Translations under genes and position numbers: made by a program | Assembly (NCBI RefSeq): GCF_036032445.1 | Contig: NZ_CP107932.1 | Location: 2,482,501-2,546,500 of the forward strand | Length of the DNA stretch: 64,000 nucleotides | Source of the DNA: Nocardia sp. NBC_00416 | GTDB taxonomy: Bacteria; Actinomycetota; Actinomycetes; Mycobacteriales; Mycobacteriaceae | Direction: 5' to 3' | Notes under the pieces: generated by a model | The model's input: the letters and a program-made list of their open reading frames with translations, nothing else | Told to the model about the DNA's origin: nothing | Database searches by the model: none | Shown here: piece after piece, positions 9,664 to 18,192 of the stretch | Position numbering within the stretch: the stretch's first letter is position 1 | Layout of the letters: each line of letters starts with the position of its first letter

Positions 9664-10170
9664 CTACATCTGCTTCGCGGCCTCCTGCAGAGCCCGATCG
9701 ATGTCCGCGGGTTCGACGCCGAGTTCCGCCGCGGTCTCCTTCTCCGCCCTGGTCACCGCTTTCTCGATCGCTTCCTTGACCCGGAGTTCCCCGACGACGA
9801 CCAGGCCTGCCTGGCCCGGATCGATGAATTCACCGAGCTCTTTCACCTTCGAGCGGGAGATGCCCTTGGCGAGGTGACCGCTCACGCTGCCGACGACCCC
9901 GCCGACAGCCGCCGAGGCCAGAATCGCGGGCGGGAAGATCAGGCCGAGCACCGCGCCGGCCGCGATACCTCCCCAGGCGCCGTGGCGGGTGGCTGTCTCG
10001 TCCTTGTTCTCGTGGACCTTGCCGGAGGCGTCCTTCGTGACGACGGCGGCGTCGTAGGAACCGACGAGGCCGCCGGCGTGCAGGTCCTTGACGACCCGGT
10101 AGTCGTCACGGGCCGCGGCCTCGTTCGGGTAGGTCGCGAGGTAGACGAATGTGTCGTCGCTCTTGCCCAT
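9664..10170 (-). CDS. DUF1269-family membrane protein
   Basis: 168 residues. The N-terminus (DDTFVYLATYPNEAAARDDY) is the ferredoxin-like head of DUF1269 proteins, and the centre (residues 70-105) is a Gly/Ala-rich hydrophobic segment of glycine-zipper type with GGVVGSVSGHLAKG. The C-terminus is helical and charged. The start at 10170 has AGGGAG eight bases before it; the upstream open frame is Arg-rich and rejected. The function of DUF1269 is unknown; members are often linked to envelope or osmotic stress. It converges with the flavin monooxygenase operon, 78 bp apart. Confidence 0.88.
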   Translation of the reverse strand: MGKSDDTFVYLATYPNEAAARDDYRVVKDLHAGGLVGSYDAAVVTKDASGKVHENKDETATRHGAWGGIAAGAVLGLIFPPAILASAAVGGVVGSVSGHLAKGISRSKVKELGEFIDPGQAGLVVVGELRVKEAIEKAVTRAEKETAAELGVEPADIDRALQEAAKQM

Positions 10171-10475
10171 GGTGTGCTCCCTTACGGCGTTCACGCGGTC
10201 GGTCGACCACAGGGCAAGACTTGTCAGCCCGCGCCGGCCGGTCCTCACCCGTGCGGGATGAGATCGGGAAGCCCGCTTCCGTCCCGGCCGTATCACGCCG
10301 CGTCGTCGCCCAGCCGAGAACAACGATGTGGACTCACCCGCCGTGGGTGATATCGGGTCGGCGCGGAAAAACCTAAACTCTAAAAGCTGAAGTCGGCCGT
10401 GAACATGCGCATTCGATCTGCTCGATACTTACGCAGTCCAGATAATGGATTGCCGCATCCGAAGGATGGCCAAGC
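10171..10475. other. intergenic region
   Basis: A 305-bp divergent gap between the DUF1269 gene and the SHOCT-protein gene. A locally AT-rich patch (GGAAAAACCTAAACTCTAAAAG at about 10365-10385, spelled across two lines) probably belongs to the rightward promoter. No gene is seen. Confidence 0.4.
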
Positions 10476-10856
10476 ATGTTGGATTCTTTCTGGGATTTCC
10501 TCTGGTACACGCTGCTCATTTTCGCTTTCGTCGCATATCTGATCATCCTGTTCCATGTGATCGTCGACCTGTTCCGCGATCGCCAGATGTCCGGAATAGT
10601 CAAAGCCGTGTGGGTCATCTTCTTGATCGTCCTGCCCTACATCACGGCGTTCGTCTACCTCATCGTTCGAGGCCGCGGTATGGCGGAACGGCAGACCGAG
10701 GCGAACAACGCCGCCAAACAGGCGACAGACCAGTACATACAGCAAGTGGCCGGAAAGTCCGCCGCCGACCAGATCGCCGACGCCAAATCTCTGCTCGACG
10801 CGGGCACCATCAGCCAGGCCGAATACGACATCCTGAAATCCAAGGCACTGAGCTGA
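10476..10856 (+). CDS. small membrane protein with PLD-nuclease-like N-terminal and SHOCT domains
   Basis: 126 residues. Two transmembrane helices (residues about 8-32 and 42-64) form a PLDc_N-type module with the DLFRDRQMSG loop between them; a Gln/Ala-rich linker follows, and the C-terminal 30 residues are a SHOCT domain (ADQIADAKSLLDAGTIS, then EYDILKSKAL). GAAGGA lies eight bases before the ATG. SHOCT domains are short oligomerisation modules. The role is probably in envelope maintenance or stress, inferred from the architecture. The next gene is on the same strand 45 bp away. Confidence 0.9.
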   Translation: MLDSFWDFLWYTLLIFAFVAYLIILFHVIVDLFRDRQMSGIVKAVWVIFLIVLPYITAFVYLIVRGRGMAERQTEANNAAKQATDQYIQQVAGKSAADQIADAKSLLDAGTISQAEYDILKSKALS

Positions 10857-10901
10857 CGGCTACCGGTTGCGAGCACACTGCCCTCGAGGTCAGGAGCCTT
10901 C

Positions 10902-11228
10902 GTGCCCAAATTGGAGATGAAGAGAAAGTCCGAACTCTCCCGCGGTGAAGTGGCCGAGCGGCTCATCGCGCTCGGGCACGCCCTCGCGGGCGGCTCGGAG
11001 ACCGAACTCGGCTCCGACGGCGACTCGCTCTCGATCACCGTCGCCGACCGGGTTCGCTGGGAGCTCGAGATAGAAGTCGACGGCGATGAGGTCGAGCTGG
11101 AGATCGAGATCAGCTGGCGCGATGATCCGTCGTCCGAATCGGCAGACGACACCCCCACCACAACAAAGCCGGCGCCTCGAACCAGAGCGCCACGCCGCGC
11201 CCGCCCACGGAAGAGCACCGCGAAGTAA
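10902..11228 (+). CDS. amphi-Trp domain protein
   Basis: 108 residues starting at GTG 10902. The first 75 match the amphi-Trp domain: KRKSELSRGEVAERLIALG helix, then alternating strands DSLSITVADRVRWELEIEV and VELEIEISW. The tail is Pro/Arg/Lys-rich and may bind nucleic acid. The domain's function is unknown. The gene converges with hisC, 57 bp away. Confidence 0.85.
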   Translation: MPKLEMKRKSELSRGEVAERLIALGHALAGGSETELGSDGDSLSITVADRVRWELEIEVDGDEVELEIEISWRDDPSSESADDTPTTTKPAPRTRAPRRARPRKSTAK

Positions 11229-11285
11229 CTCCGCGTTCAGTGGTCCCGTTCAGGGGGCCGGTACACGGAAACCCATCCCGACTAC

Positions 11286-12530
11286 CTACAGCCTCGAAGT
11301 CCGCAGCGACGGCCCTCCCAGTACTCGAGTGCTCGAACTCGCCGGTATCGCACCGCCCGACCCGAGAAGTCCGTACCGCTGGTCGCCTATTTCTGCGCAG
11401 ACCTCGAGGAAACGTTCGTTCTCGGCGCGCGTTCCGATGGTGACGCGCAGATGCTGTGGTGTCCCCACGTCCCGGATCAGCACGTCGTGGTCGAGGAAGC
11501 GCAGCCAGGCCCGGGACGCATCGGTGAATCTGCCGAACAGCAAGAAATTTCCCGCACTGCCGAATACTTCGAAACCGAGTTCCCGCAGACCTGTTCGGAC
11601 GCGTTCGCGCTCCCGGACGACGGCGGCTACATTGTCGAGGATTTCCCCGGTGTGCGCGAGCGCGGCGCGGGCGGCGACTTGGCTGATGGTCGATACGTGG
11701 TAGGGCAACCGGACCAACTGCACGGCGTCGACGATCACCGGTGCCGCGACGAGGTAGCCCACTCGGACGCCCGCGAAGCCGAATGCCTTGCTCAATGTCC
11801 TGGTCACCACCAGCTTCGTCGGGAACCGATCGATCAGCCCGATCGCGGTGGGCGTGGTGGAGAACTCGCCGTAGGCTTCGTCCACGACGACGATTCCGGG
11901 GGCGGCCCGGACGATCTGCTCGAGCTCGTCGCGATCGGTGCTCCGGCCACTCGGGCTGTCCGGATTCGTCACGAAGACGATATCGGGCCGGTGTTCGGCG
12001 ATCGCGGCCACGGCGTCCACGGCGTCCAGGGAGAAGTCCGCCGCGCGTGGCACCTCGATCCATTCGGTCCCCAGATATTCGGCGATGATCCGATACATCG
12101 AGTAGGACGGGCCGAAACCCAGGGCGCGACGCCCGTGCCCGCCGAATACCAGCAGCAACTGCTGCAGAATCTCGCTGGAGCCGTTGGCCGGCCAGACATT
12201 GGCCGGGTTCACCGCGACACCGCTGATCAGGCCGAGGTACCCGGACAGGTCGGCACGCAGGGCGGTGGCCTCGCGATCCGGATAGCGGTGCAGTTCCGCC
12301 GCCGCGGTTCGGACCCGTTCGGCGATATCGTTCACCAGTTCCGCGGACGGCGGATAGGGGCTCTCATTGGTGTTCAGCCGCACCGGCTCGCTGAGTTGGG
12401 GAGCCCCGTACGGGGTGCCGGCACGCAGGTTCGCGCGCACCGGTAGGTCCGCCGGATCCGCCCACGACCCGAGCGGAGCCGCCGCGTCGCCTCCGGCAAC
12501 ATCTCCGCCATCGGCCACGGTCAACCACAT
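11286..12530 (-). CDS. hisC: histidinol-phosphate aminotransferase (HisC) homologue
   Basis: A PLP fold-type I aminotransferase of about 414 residues with the features of mycobacterial HisC: PYGAPQLSEPVRLNTNESPYPP, LHRYPDREATALRADLSGYLG, NGSSEILQQLL, VVVDEAYGEF and the Schiff-base lysine in RTLSKAFGFAGVRVGYL. It would convert imidazole-acetol phosphate to histidinol phosphate in histidine synthesis. The start at ATG 12530 has AAAGG seven bases upstream; an ATG at 12536 is too close. The usual NPNNPSG motif reads NPDSPSG. No other his genes flank it, so it may be a second copy or an aromatic aminotransferase. The C-terminus runs about 20 residues past the mycobacterial protein. Confidence 0.85.
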   Translation of the reverse strand: MWLTVADGGDVAGGDAAAPLGSWADPADLPVRANLRAGTPYGAPQLSEPVRLNTNESPYPPSAELVNDIAERVRTAAAELHRYPDREATALRADLSGYLGLISGVAVNPANVWPANGSSEILQQLLLVFGGHGRRALGFGPSYSMYRIIAEYLGTEWIEVPRAADFSLDAVDAVAAIAEHRPDIVFVTNPDSPSGRSTDRDELEQIVRAAPGIVVVDEAYGEFSTTPTAIGLIDRFPTKLVVTRTLSKAFGFAGVRVGYLVAAPVIVDAVQLVRLPYHVSTISQVAARAALAHTGEILDNVAAVVRERERVRTGLRELGFEVFGSAGNFLLFGRFTDASRAWLRFLDHDVLIRDVGTPQHLRVTIGTRAENERFLEVCAEIGDQRYGLLGSGGAIPASSSTRVLGGPSLRTSRL

Positions 12531-13004
12531 GTTCATGCCTTTCGATCACCCGACCGAGTCCACGGTCGCGGCAACACCCTGAACGGATGCCGACGCCGAT
12601 CATCACATGTCGCCTTCCCTCCCAGGGGTTTCGAGTGTCCTAGCTGCTGGGGAGTACATCCCGGACAGCCCCCGCGATGCCCGAAACAGGTTGGGCTGCA
12701 GGAGGAGCGGTCCACTGCCACGGCGGTCGAACTCACGCGCGGTCGAGGGGCGAGGACGGGCCGATCCTCCGAGAAGCCGGCTGCCTGCTATCGCGCGGCA
12801 TCGAGTGACTCCCGGGGGCCGGGTTCGCCGCCCGGGACGGGAGTCGCGTTCCGGACGGAAGCCCCGAGGCTCCAGTTTTCACAGATGCATCGCTTTTGCA
12901 TCATTTAGGGAGTAGCGTGAAGCTCCGCAGACGGAATATTCAGCTCGGCCGCCGACCCCTCCCCGGGGAGCGACCTCGACACGATCGAGAACGAGGAGAC
13001 CGTC
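12531..13004. other. intergenic region with a direct-repeat operator
   Basis: A 474-bp divergent gap. The first 350 bp show no credible gene: short frames on both strands are Arg-rich and lack start signals. The last 120 bp hold the TGCATC direct repeats and the promoter for the secreted-protein gene. Confidence 0.5.
12886..12902 (+). promoter_or_regulatory. putative CarH/LitR operator, copy 1
   Basis: TGCATCGCTTTTGCATC: the hexamer TGCATC occurs twice with starts exactly 11 bp apart. The same layout recurs at 14490-14506. Eleven-bp direct repeats overlapping the -35 region are the known operator form of CarH, whose homologue is encoded at 13596. A weak third unit (GTTTTC) lies 11 bp upstream. 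The site is about 100 bp before the secreted-protein start. Confidence 0.6.
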
Positions 13005-13502
13005 ATGTTTCGTATCCCTACCGCACGCTCGCTCGGATTGCTGGCGGGCGTGAGCGCGGCGTCACTGTGGGCCCTGGTCGGGGGGCCGACAGCAACTGCC
13101 GCGCCACCGGCTTCCTGCCCGGCTCCGGGCGCCGCGGCCGTGCAAGCCGGCGACGGTGGCGCCGCCTGCTCCGCGACGAGCAGCGCGGGCGGCGCGGCCG
13201 CAGCGTACGGGCTCGACGGCACCGCCGCGGCGGACGCCGCAGCCACGAGCCTGTCGCTGGCCGTCGCGCAGAACGGCGGCGTTGCGATATCGGATTCGCA
13301 GTTCCTGTCCGGCCCGGCCGCGATCGCGGTGGGTCCCGGCGCGCAGGCGACCGTACTGGGCGCGCGACCCGGTTTGTCGATCGGCGCGGCCGGACCCGGA
13401 GCATCGGTGGTCGTCACCGGGACATCGGCGCCCACGTGTACCGGCGGCCTCGCGTTCGCCGGAGATTTCCAGACCTTGCAAGGGTGCGTATCGATGCGTT
13501 GA
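13005..13502 (+). CDS. small secreted Ala/Gly-rich protein, unknown function
   Basis: 165 residues with a clear Sec signal peptide: RIPTARSLGLLAGVSAASLW, then a hydrophobic stretch ending GPTATAAPPA, with probable cleavage at TAA-APP near residue 33. The mature part is Ala/Gly-rich with four Cys (two near residues 38 and 54, two in the last 25 residues), likely two disulfides. CGAGGAG is placed well before the ATG. It resembles small secreted proteins common in Nocardia (perhaps DUF6764, not certain). Its promoter carries the same TGCATC repeats as the phytoene desaturase promoter, which links it to the neighbouring CarH-like regulator. Confidence 0.75.
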   Translation: MFRIPTARSLGLLAGVSAASLWALVGGPTATAAPPASCPAPGAAAVQAGDGGAACSATSSAGGAAAAYGLDGTAAADAAATSLSLAVAQNGGVAISDSQFLSGPAAIAVGPGAQATVLGARPGLSIGAAGPGASVVVTGTSAPTCTGGLAFAGDFQTLQGCVSMR

Positions 13503-13595
13503 GGCCCGCCTCCCGGTGCCGCGTGCGTGCACCGAGGCAGGACTCGTACCGGCCCGGCGCGGCACCCGTGATGGAGACCAGGAAAGGCGTGGAGC

Positions 13596-14471
13596 GTGAC
13601 CGAGGGTGACGTGGGATTCGATCCGGCGATCGGCCGCACCGTCAGCGTGGTGGCCCGCACACTGAACATCCCGGTCGCGACGCTGCGCAGCTGGAACCAG
13701 CGCTACGGGCTGGGGCCCTCTCGCCACAGCCCGGGCGAGCGCAGGTACTACACGCCCAGCGATGTGGCGATGCTGCGCCGGATGGTCGATCTGGTCCACG
13801 CCGGTGTCGCACCGGTCAACGCGGCGAAGGCAGCGCACGCCGCCACAGATCCGGAACCGGCGCCCGAGGATGCGGTACCGGTGCTGGCCGCGGCCGACCG
13901 GCTCGACGCCGCGGAACTCTTGGCAGTGTTCACCGCCCATTTCGCACGTTTCGGCGTGGTGTGCACATGGAATCGGCTGTGCCGTCCCGTTTTCGCCGAT
14001 ATCGTGGATCGGCAAGCACACGAACTGGGCTTGATCGATGTGGAACACGTTCTGTCCTGGGCGATCACCACTGGATTGCACCGGGTGGTGCCGCCGATCC
14101 GGACCGTGCCGGGGCTCGCGCCGGTGTTGCTGGCCTGCACCGCGGGCGAAGACCACGTACTCCCCCTGGAGGCGTTGCGGGCAGCGCTCGCCGAGGCCGG
14201 CGTCCCGGCGTTGCTGCTCGGCGCCGCGGTGCCCGCCGGGGCCCTGGCCGCAGCCGTCGCCAGACAACCGAGCAGGCCCGTGGTGGTGCTGTGGTCGCAG
14301 ACGCGACGGACCGCGACGTCGGCGCCGATACCGGCCGGCAGCCGGGTTCCGGCGCGATTACTGCTGGCCGGGCCCGGCTGGCCCGAATTCGTCGTGTTCC
14401 CCGGTGCGTATCGGGTCGACTCACTCGGCGATGCGCTCGGCGAGGTCGTCCGGGCAGTGCACACCCTCTGA
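13596..14471 (+). CDS. CarH/LitR-like MerR regulator with degenerate B12-binding domain
   Basis: 291 residues from GTG 13596. Residues 14-65 form a MerR winged helix (TVSVVARTLNIPVATLRSWN, then RYGLG and RRYYTPSDVAML); residues 95-165 form the helical cap and 170-290 a Rossmann-like cobalamin domain. In CarH the cap carries W-x9-EH and the B12 domain E-x-H-x-x-G. Here EH is present (150-151) but the Trp is Gln140, and E185-D-H187 is followed by Pro190 instead of Gly. CarH represses carotenoid genes in the dark with adenosyl-B12 and releases DNA on light. Here the ligand His is kept, so B12 binding is possible but altered. It sits 93 bp after the secreted-protein gene and next to crtI. Confidence 0.88.
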   Translation: MTEGDVGFDPAIGRTVSVVARTLNIPVATLRSWNQRYGLGPSRHSPGERRYYTPSDVAMLRRMVDLVHAGVAPVNAAKAAHAATDPEPAPEDAVPVLAAADRLDAAELLAVFTAHFARFGVVCTWNRLCRPVFADIVDRQAHELGLIDVEHVLSWAITTGLHRVVPPIRTVPGLAPVLLACTAGEDHVLPLEALRAALAEAGVPALLLGAAVPAGALAAAVARQPSRPVVVLWSQTRRTATSAPIPAGSRVPARLLLAGPGWPEFVVFPGAYRVDSLGDALGEVVRAVHTL

Positions 14472-14489
14472 TATGCGGCACTTTCCGCT

Positions 14490-14506
14490 TGCATCGTTGG
14501 TGCATC
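14490..14506 (+). promoter_or_regulatory. putative CarH/LitR operator, copy 2
   Basis: TGCATCGTTGGTGCATC: two TGCATC units 11 bp apart, followed by GAAGAGGCGTAGGG, which could hold a -10. The geometry matches copy 1 at 12886-12902. It begins 19 bp after the regulator gene stop and 75 bp before the small ORF that leads into crtI, so it most likely controls that operon. Confidence 0.6.
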
Positions 14507-14564
14507 GAAGAGGCGTAGGGTGGACAACAGTACTCATCGCAACCGAATCGGAGCCGAGGAGACC

Positions 14565-14735
14565 ATGAACACGGAGAGCGTACGGCGGGATTGCTCGCAG
14601 TCGGCGAGCACCGCCAGTGCGCTCGACCTGCCCGCCCCGAACAACGGGGCACCGGACCGGCACCGACAGTTCCGCGCGCGGGCCGAGCCGGGGGTCGCGC
14701 GGAACCGATCGGCATCCGTGCCCACGAGAAGATGA
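14565..14735 (+). CDS. 56-residue ORF translationally coupled to crtI
   Basis: ATG 14565 follows GAGGAG at ideal spacing, the best ribosome binding site in this promoter region. The 56-residue product (MNTESVRRDCSQSAS... ending SASVPTRR) is polar and Arg-rich and matches nothing I know. Its TGA overlaps the crtI ATG at 14732 (ATGA), so translation of crtI is probably coupled to it. It may be a leader ORF or the remains of a deleted upstream carotenoid gene. Whether the peptide has a function is unknown. Confidence 0.5.
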   Translation: MNTESVRRDCSQSASTASALDLPAPNNGAPDRHRQFRARAEPGVARNRSASVPTRR

Positions 14736-16267
14736 GCACCATGCGCCGCGTCACGGGTTGCACCGATCATGTCGTGGTGATCGGAGCGGGCCTGGCCGGA
14801 TTGTCCGCCGCGATCCACCTCGCGGGTCGCGGCAGAGCGGTCACCGTCCTGGAGCGCGAACCCGTCCCCGGCGGCCGAGCCGGCCGTGCCGATATCGCCG
14901 GCCACCGGCTCGATCTCGGACCCACGGTGCTGACCATGCCCGATCTGATCGACGAGGTGTTCGCCGCCGTCGGCGAGGACACCGACGATCGCCTACGGCT
15001 CGTTCCGGTCGATCCGGTGTACCGGGCACGCTTCGCCGACGGCCGTGTGCTCGACGTCCACACCGGAGCCGAACGCATGAGCGAGGCGATAGCCGAATTC
15101 GCCGGCACGCGTGAGGCCGCCGGCTATCTGAAACTGCGGCGCTGGCTGACCCATCTCTACGACACGGAATTCGACCGGTTCATCGCTGCCAATACCGACT
15201 CGCCCGCCGCACTGCTGTCCTTCGACACGCTGCAGTTGATCATGGCGGGCGGGTTGCGCCGCTGGGACCGGGCGGTCGCCGACCACCTGCACGATCCGGA
15301 GGTCCGCAGGCTGTTCACCTTCCAGTCCCTGTACGCCGGGGTCGCTCCCCGACGTGCGCTGGCCGCCTATGCCGTCATCGCCTATATGGACACCATCCGC
15401 GGCGTCTTCTTCCCCCTAGGCGGAATGCGCGCCCTGCCCGACGCGCTGGCCGCCGCCGCGACCGCGGCCGGTGTGCGATTCCATTACGGGACCACAGCGA
15501 CCTCGACCCGGCGATCGGGATCCCGTGTCCGAGCCGTCACCACCGCCGACGGCCGGGAGATCGCCTGCGACGCACTCGTCCTCACCACCGAGCTACACCA
15601 CGCCTACGAACTGCTCGCCCACCGATCACACCGCCCGTTGCCACCGACCGCGGCTCCTTCCGCGGTCGTCGTGCACCTGAGCTGCGACGCCGCTCCGCAA
15701 CTCGCACACCATTCGCTGCTCTTCGGCCGGGCCTGGAACCGGACATTCGACGATATCCTCGCTCGCGGGCAACCGATGCGCGACCCGTCCCTACTCGTCA
15801 ACCGCCCCACCGCCACCGACGCATCGCTGGCCCCGCCCGGACGGGACCTGGTCTCCGTGCTCGCGCCCGCACCCAATCTCGCCCGGGCCCCGATCGATTG
15901 GGACAGTCGCGCGCCTGCTTACGCCGCCGACCTCGTCGCCACGGTGAACGAGCGCCTACCCACCCCGCTGACCGGTGTGGACTTCCTGCGCGTGACCACG
16001 CCGGCCGACTGGGCTCGCGCCGGCATGCTCGCCGGCAGCCCGTTCGCTCTCGCGCACACCTTTTCCCAGACCGGCCCGCTGCGCCCGGCGAATATGATCC
16101 GCGGTCTGGACAATGTCGTCCTCGCGGGCGGCTCGACCGTGCCCGGCGTGGGCATACCGCCGGTCCTCGTCTCCGGACGCCTCGCGGCCGACCGGGTCAC
16201 CGGCGCCGTGTCCTCCCGGCCCACCCCCGCGGCCGTACCGCGCGCGCAGTGGGGGCCGATCCGCTGA
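14732..16267 (+). CDS. crtI: phytoene desaturase-like FAD oxidoreductase (CrtI family)
   Basis: 511 residues. The FAD-binding GxGxxG (VVIGAGLAGLSAAIHLAGRG) lies near residue 15, with a GGRAG loop and the CrtI/CrtN marker LDLGPTVLTMPDLIDEVF. The C-terminus has NVVLAGGSTVPGVGIPPVL, the bacterial-type phytoene dehydrogenase signature. It would introduce double bonds into phytoene or a related C30/C40 substrate at the membrane. ATG 14732 (or 14741) is coupled to the preceding small ORF. No crtE, crtB or lycopene cyclase gene is in the window, so the substrate must come from elsewhere. The upstream TGCATC repeats suggest light/B12 control. Confidence 0.9.
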   Translation: MSTMRRVTGCTDHVVVIGAGLAGLSAAIHLAGRGRAVTVLEREPVPGGRAGRADIAGHRLDLGPTVLTMPDLIDEVFAAVGEDTDDRLRLVPVDPVYRARFADGRVLDVHTGAERMSEAIAEFAGTREAAGYLKLRRWLTHLYDTEFDRFIAANTDSPAALLSFDTLQLIMAGGLRRWDRAVADHLHDPEVRRLFTFQSLYAGVAPRRALAAYAVIAYMDTIRGVFFPLGGMRALPDALAAAATAAGVRFHYGTTATSTRRSGSRVRAVTTADGREIACDALVLTTELHHAYELLAHRSHRPLPPTAAPSAVVVHLSCDAAPQLAHHSLLFGRAWNRTFDDILARGQPMRDPSLLVNRPTATDASLAPPGRDLVSVLAPAPNLARAPIDWDSRAPAYAADLVATVNERLPTPLTGVDFLRVTTPADWARAGMLAGSPFALAHTFSQTGPLRPANMIRGLDNVVLAGGSTVPGVGIPPVLVSGRLAADRVTGAVSSRPTPAAVPRAQWGPIR

Positions 16268-16301
16268 CACTTCCGGACGAATCCCGCGAGATCCCCCGGA
16301 C

Positions 16302-16964
16302 CTAGCCGCCGAGACGCTTGGTGGTGCGGCGGAACGCCCAGACGACGACCAGCGCGGCCAGCACTGTCATCGGCGTCCCCATCACGATCTTCGCGACGGC
16401 CAGACCGTTCGTGGAATCGGCGAGGTACAGCCACTCGTTGACGACGAACCGGGCGCCGAACACGGCCGCCGCGGCGAGGGTGGCGACATCGTGGGCGCGC
16501 AGCACGGCCGTATCGTCGCGCCAGGCGTGTTGCCCGCCGTGCGTCAGGTTCCAGATCGCGCCGGTCAGCGGCCGGCGGACCAGTACCGAGCCGAAGGTGA
16601 GGACGAATCCCGCCAGCGCCGCCCAGATCCCGATCACGAAGAAGTCCTTCGCCGACCCGGTCCACAGGACGATGCCCACGGCGACGCCGAGACCCAGTAG
16701 TCCGCCGATCGCCGCGGAGAACCGCTCGCCCCGCAGCAGCCGGAACACGGTCAGCGCCAGCCCGACCGCGATCGACACTCCGATCGTCGCGGGTAGCGGC
16801 AGGACCGCGTCGGCGGCCACGAATGCGATCACCGGAACAGTCGAGTAGACGAAACCCATCGGGCCGCCCATCTGGTCCAGCAACGTCGGCGAGGTTGCGG
16901 GCTGCTCGGCGCCGGGCACCGGCTCGCGCAAGTCCGTCTCAGTGGTTTCTGTCCGGTCGGTCAT
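16302..16964 (-). CDS. DUF3159 integral membrane protein
   Basis: 220 residues, with an acidic N-terminal 30 residues and then six hydrophobic segments, including FVYSTVPVIAFVAADAVLPL and the conserved loop TGAIWNLTHGGQHAWRDD with R-H-DVATL after it. This matches the DUF3159 family of Actinobacteria, function unknown. GGAAGG is at -16 to -11 before the ATG at 16964. It converges with crtI, 34 bp apart. Confidence 0.88.
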   Translation of the reverse strand: MTDRTETTETDLREPVPGAEQPATSPTLLDQMGGPMGFVYSTVPVIAFVAADAVLPLPATIGVSIAVGLALTVFRLLRGERFSAAIGGLLGLGVAVGIVLWTGSAKDFFVIGIWAALAGFVLTFGSVLVRRPLTGAIWNLTHGGQHAWRDDTAVLRAHDVATLAAAAVFGARFVVNEWLYLADSTNGLAVAKIVMGTPMTVLAALVVVWAFRRTTKRLGG

Positions 16965-17078
16965 GGTTTCGGGCCCTTCCGACGGTAGTTGGTTGCACTC
17001 CTATGAAAACCTGTGCCGCTGCGGCACACTCAAGCCGAGCCCGATGTGTCCCGTTTCATGCCCGTTCGGAACCGGCGC

Positions 17079-18125
17079 TCACACAGCGAAATACGCATCG
17101 GCCGCGGCCGCGGTGAGCGCGACGACGGTGGCGGCGGCCACCGCGACGTGAGTGCGGCGGTAATGGGTGGTCAGGACGGCGGCGAACTCGCGCAGGAAGG
17201 CCGCGGGGAGGAAGTAGAGCGCGGTGCGGGCTCCGACGACATGGGCGTCGACACCGATTCGGCGGGTCGCCGCGGCGGCACGGAGTACATGAAAATTACT
17301 GGTGACGACTGTGATGCGCGGACCGGTGCTATCGGGGTGACGCCGGCGTAGTGCGTCCAGGCTGTTGCGCAGGTTCTCGTCGGTGTTGCGTGAGAACCGT
17401 TCGCGAACGATCGATGTGTCGGCGACACCCGCTCTGACGAGGTAGGCGGCCATTGCGTCGGCCTCACTGACGGCTTCGTCGCTGCCCTTGCCACCGGAGG
17501 TGATGACGAGCGGCATCAGGCCGATCGCTGTTTCGGCCCGATATACCTGCAGCGCCCGGTTCAGGCGGGCCGCGAGCAGTGGGGTGACCCGGTTGCGGTG
17601 GAGGCCACAGCCCAGCACGACGATGGCGTCCGCACCCGTTTCGTCCGGGAGCTTGCCGTAAACGGTGGCGTGTCCGGCGAAGGCGAGTAGATGCGCCACC
17701 AGGTACAGACCGACCAGAGTCGCCGTGGCGGCGACCAGCATCAGCCAGTGCGGCACCGCGGGGCCACGCCGTAACGCGAGCGTCGCGGCGACGGGCAGCA
17801 CCAGCAGCCCGAACCCCACCAGCACCGGAGTCACGGTGGTCGGTCGCATCCCTTCGCGGCGGATGACGGTGATCCCGTTCGTGAGCAATCCGAGGCCGGC
17901 GGCGATCACCGCGACCAAGAACAACGCCCCGAGCAGCACTGCGGCCGAGACCAGTGCGGACGGCTCGGCCAGCCGTGCGATCGCAGCGCCCGCACCGGCG
18001 ATGGTCAGCGCGACGGCAGCGAGCACAAAGAACCCGCTGGACAAACGGCGCGGTTCCCGGCCCATCCGGTATGCGCCGAACATCGCCGCCGCCCAGCCTG
18101 CCGCAAACAACACCACGGGATCCAT
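17079..18125 (-). CDS. YdcF-family membrane protein (DUF218)
   Basis: 348 residues. Five or six transmembrane helices fill residues 1-165, then a DUF218 domain: DAIVVLGCGLHRNRVTPLL, SGGKGSDEAVSEADAMAAYL, SRNTDENLRNSLDAL and VTSNFHVLRAAAAT. This is the ElyC/SanA/YdcF fold tied to envelope biogenesis, possibly handling a lipid-linked or nucleotide-like ligand. GGAGGAG lies six bases before the ATG at 18125. The open frame reaches 18335 but that part belongs to a decayed upstream sequence. A C-terminal hydrophobic helix follows the domain. Confidence 0.88.
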   Translation of the reverse strand: MDPVVLFAAGWAAAMFGAYRMGREPRRLSSGFFVLAAVALTIAGAGAAIARLAEPSALVSAAVLLGALFLVAVIAAGLGLLTNGITVIRREGMRPTTVTPVLVGFGLLVLPVAATLALRRGPAVPHWLMLVAATATLVGLYLVAHLLAFAGHATVYGKLPDETGADAIVVLGCGLHRNRVTPLLAARLNRALQVYRAETAIGLMPLVITSGGKGSDEAVSEADAMAAYLVRAGVADTSIVRERFSRNTDENLRNSLDALRRRHPDSTGPRITVVTSNFHVLRAAAATRRIGVDAHVVGARTALYFLPAAFLREFAAVLTTHYRRTHVAVAAATVVALTAAAADAYFAV

Positions 18126-18192
18126 TCGCGCCTCCTCCGCCACCGCCGCGGCCGGATCATCCGTGCCGCTTCTCAGGCCGAATACCCGGAAT

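Noticed and set aside
14591..14731. An N-terminal extension of 47 residues on the crtI protein
   Set aside because: It has no ribosome site and no similarity to CrtI; the FAD motif begins soon after ATG 14732, and a different frame with a strong ribosome site covers this stretch.
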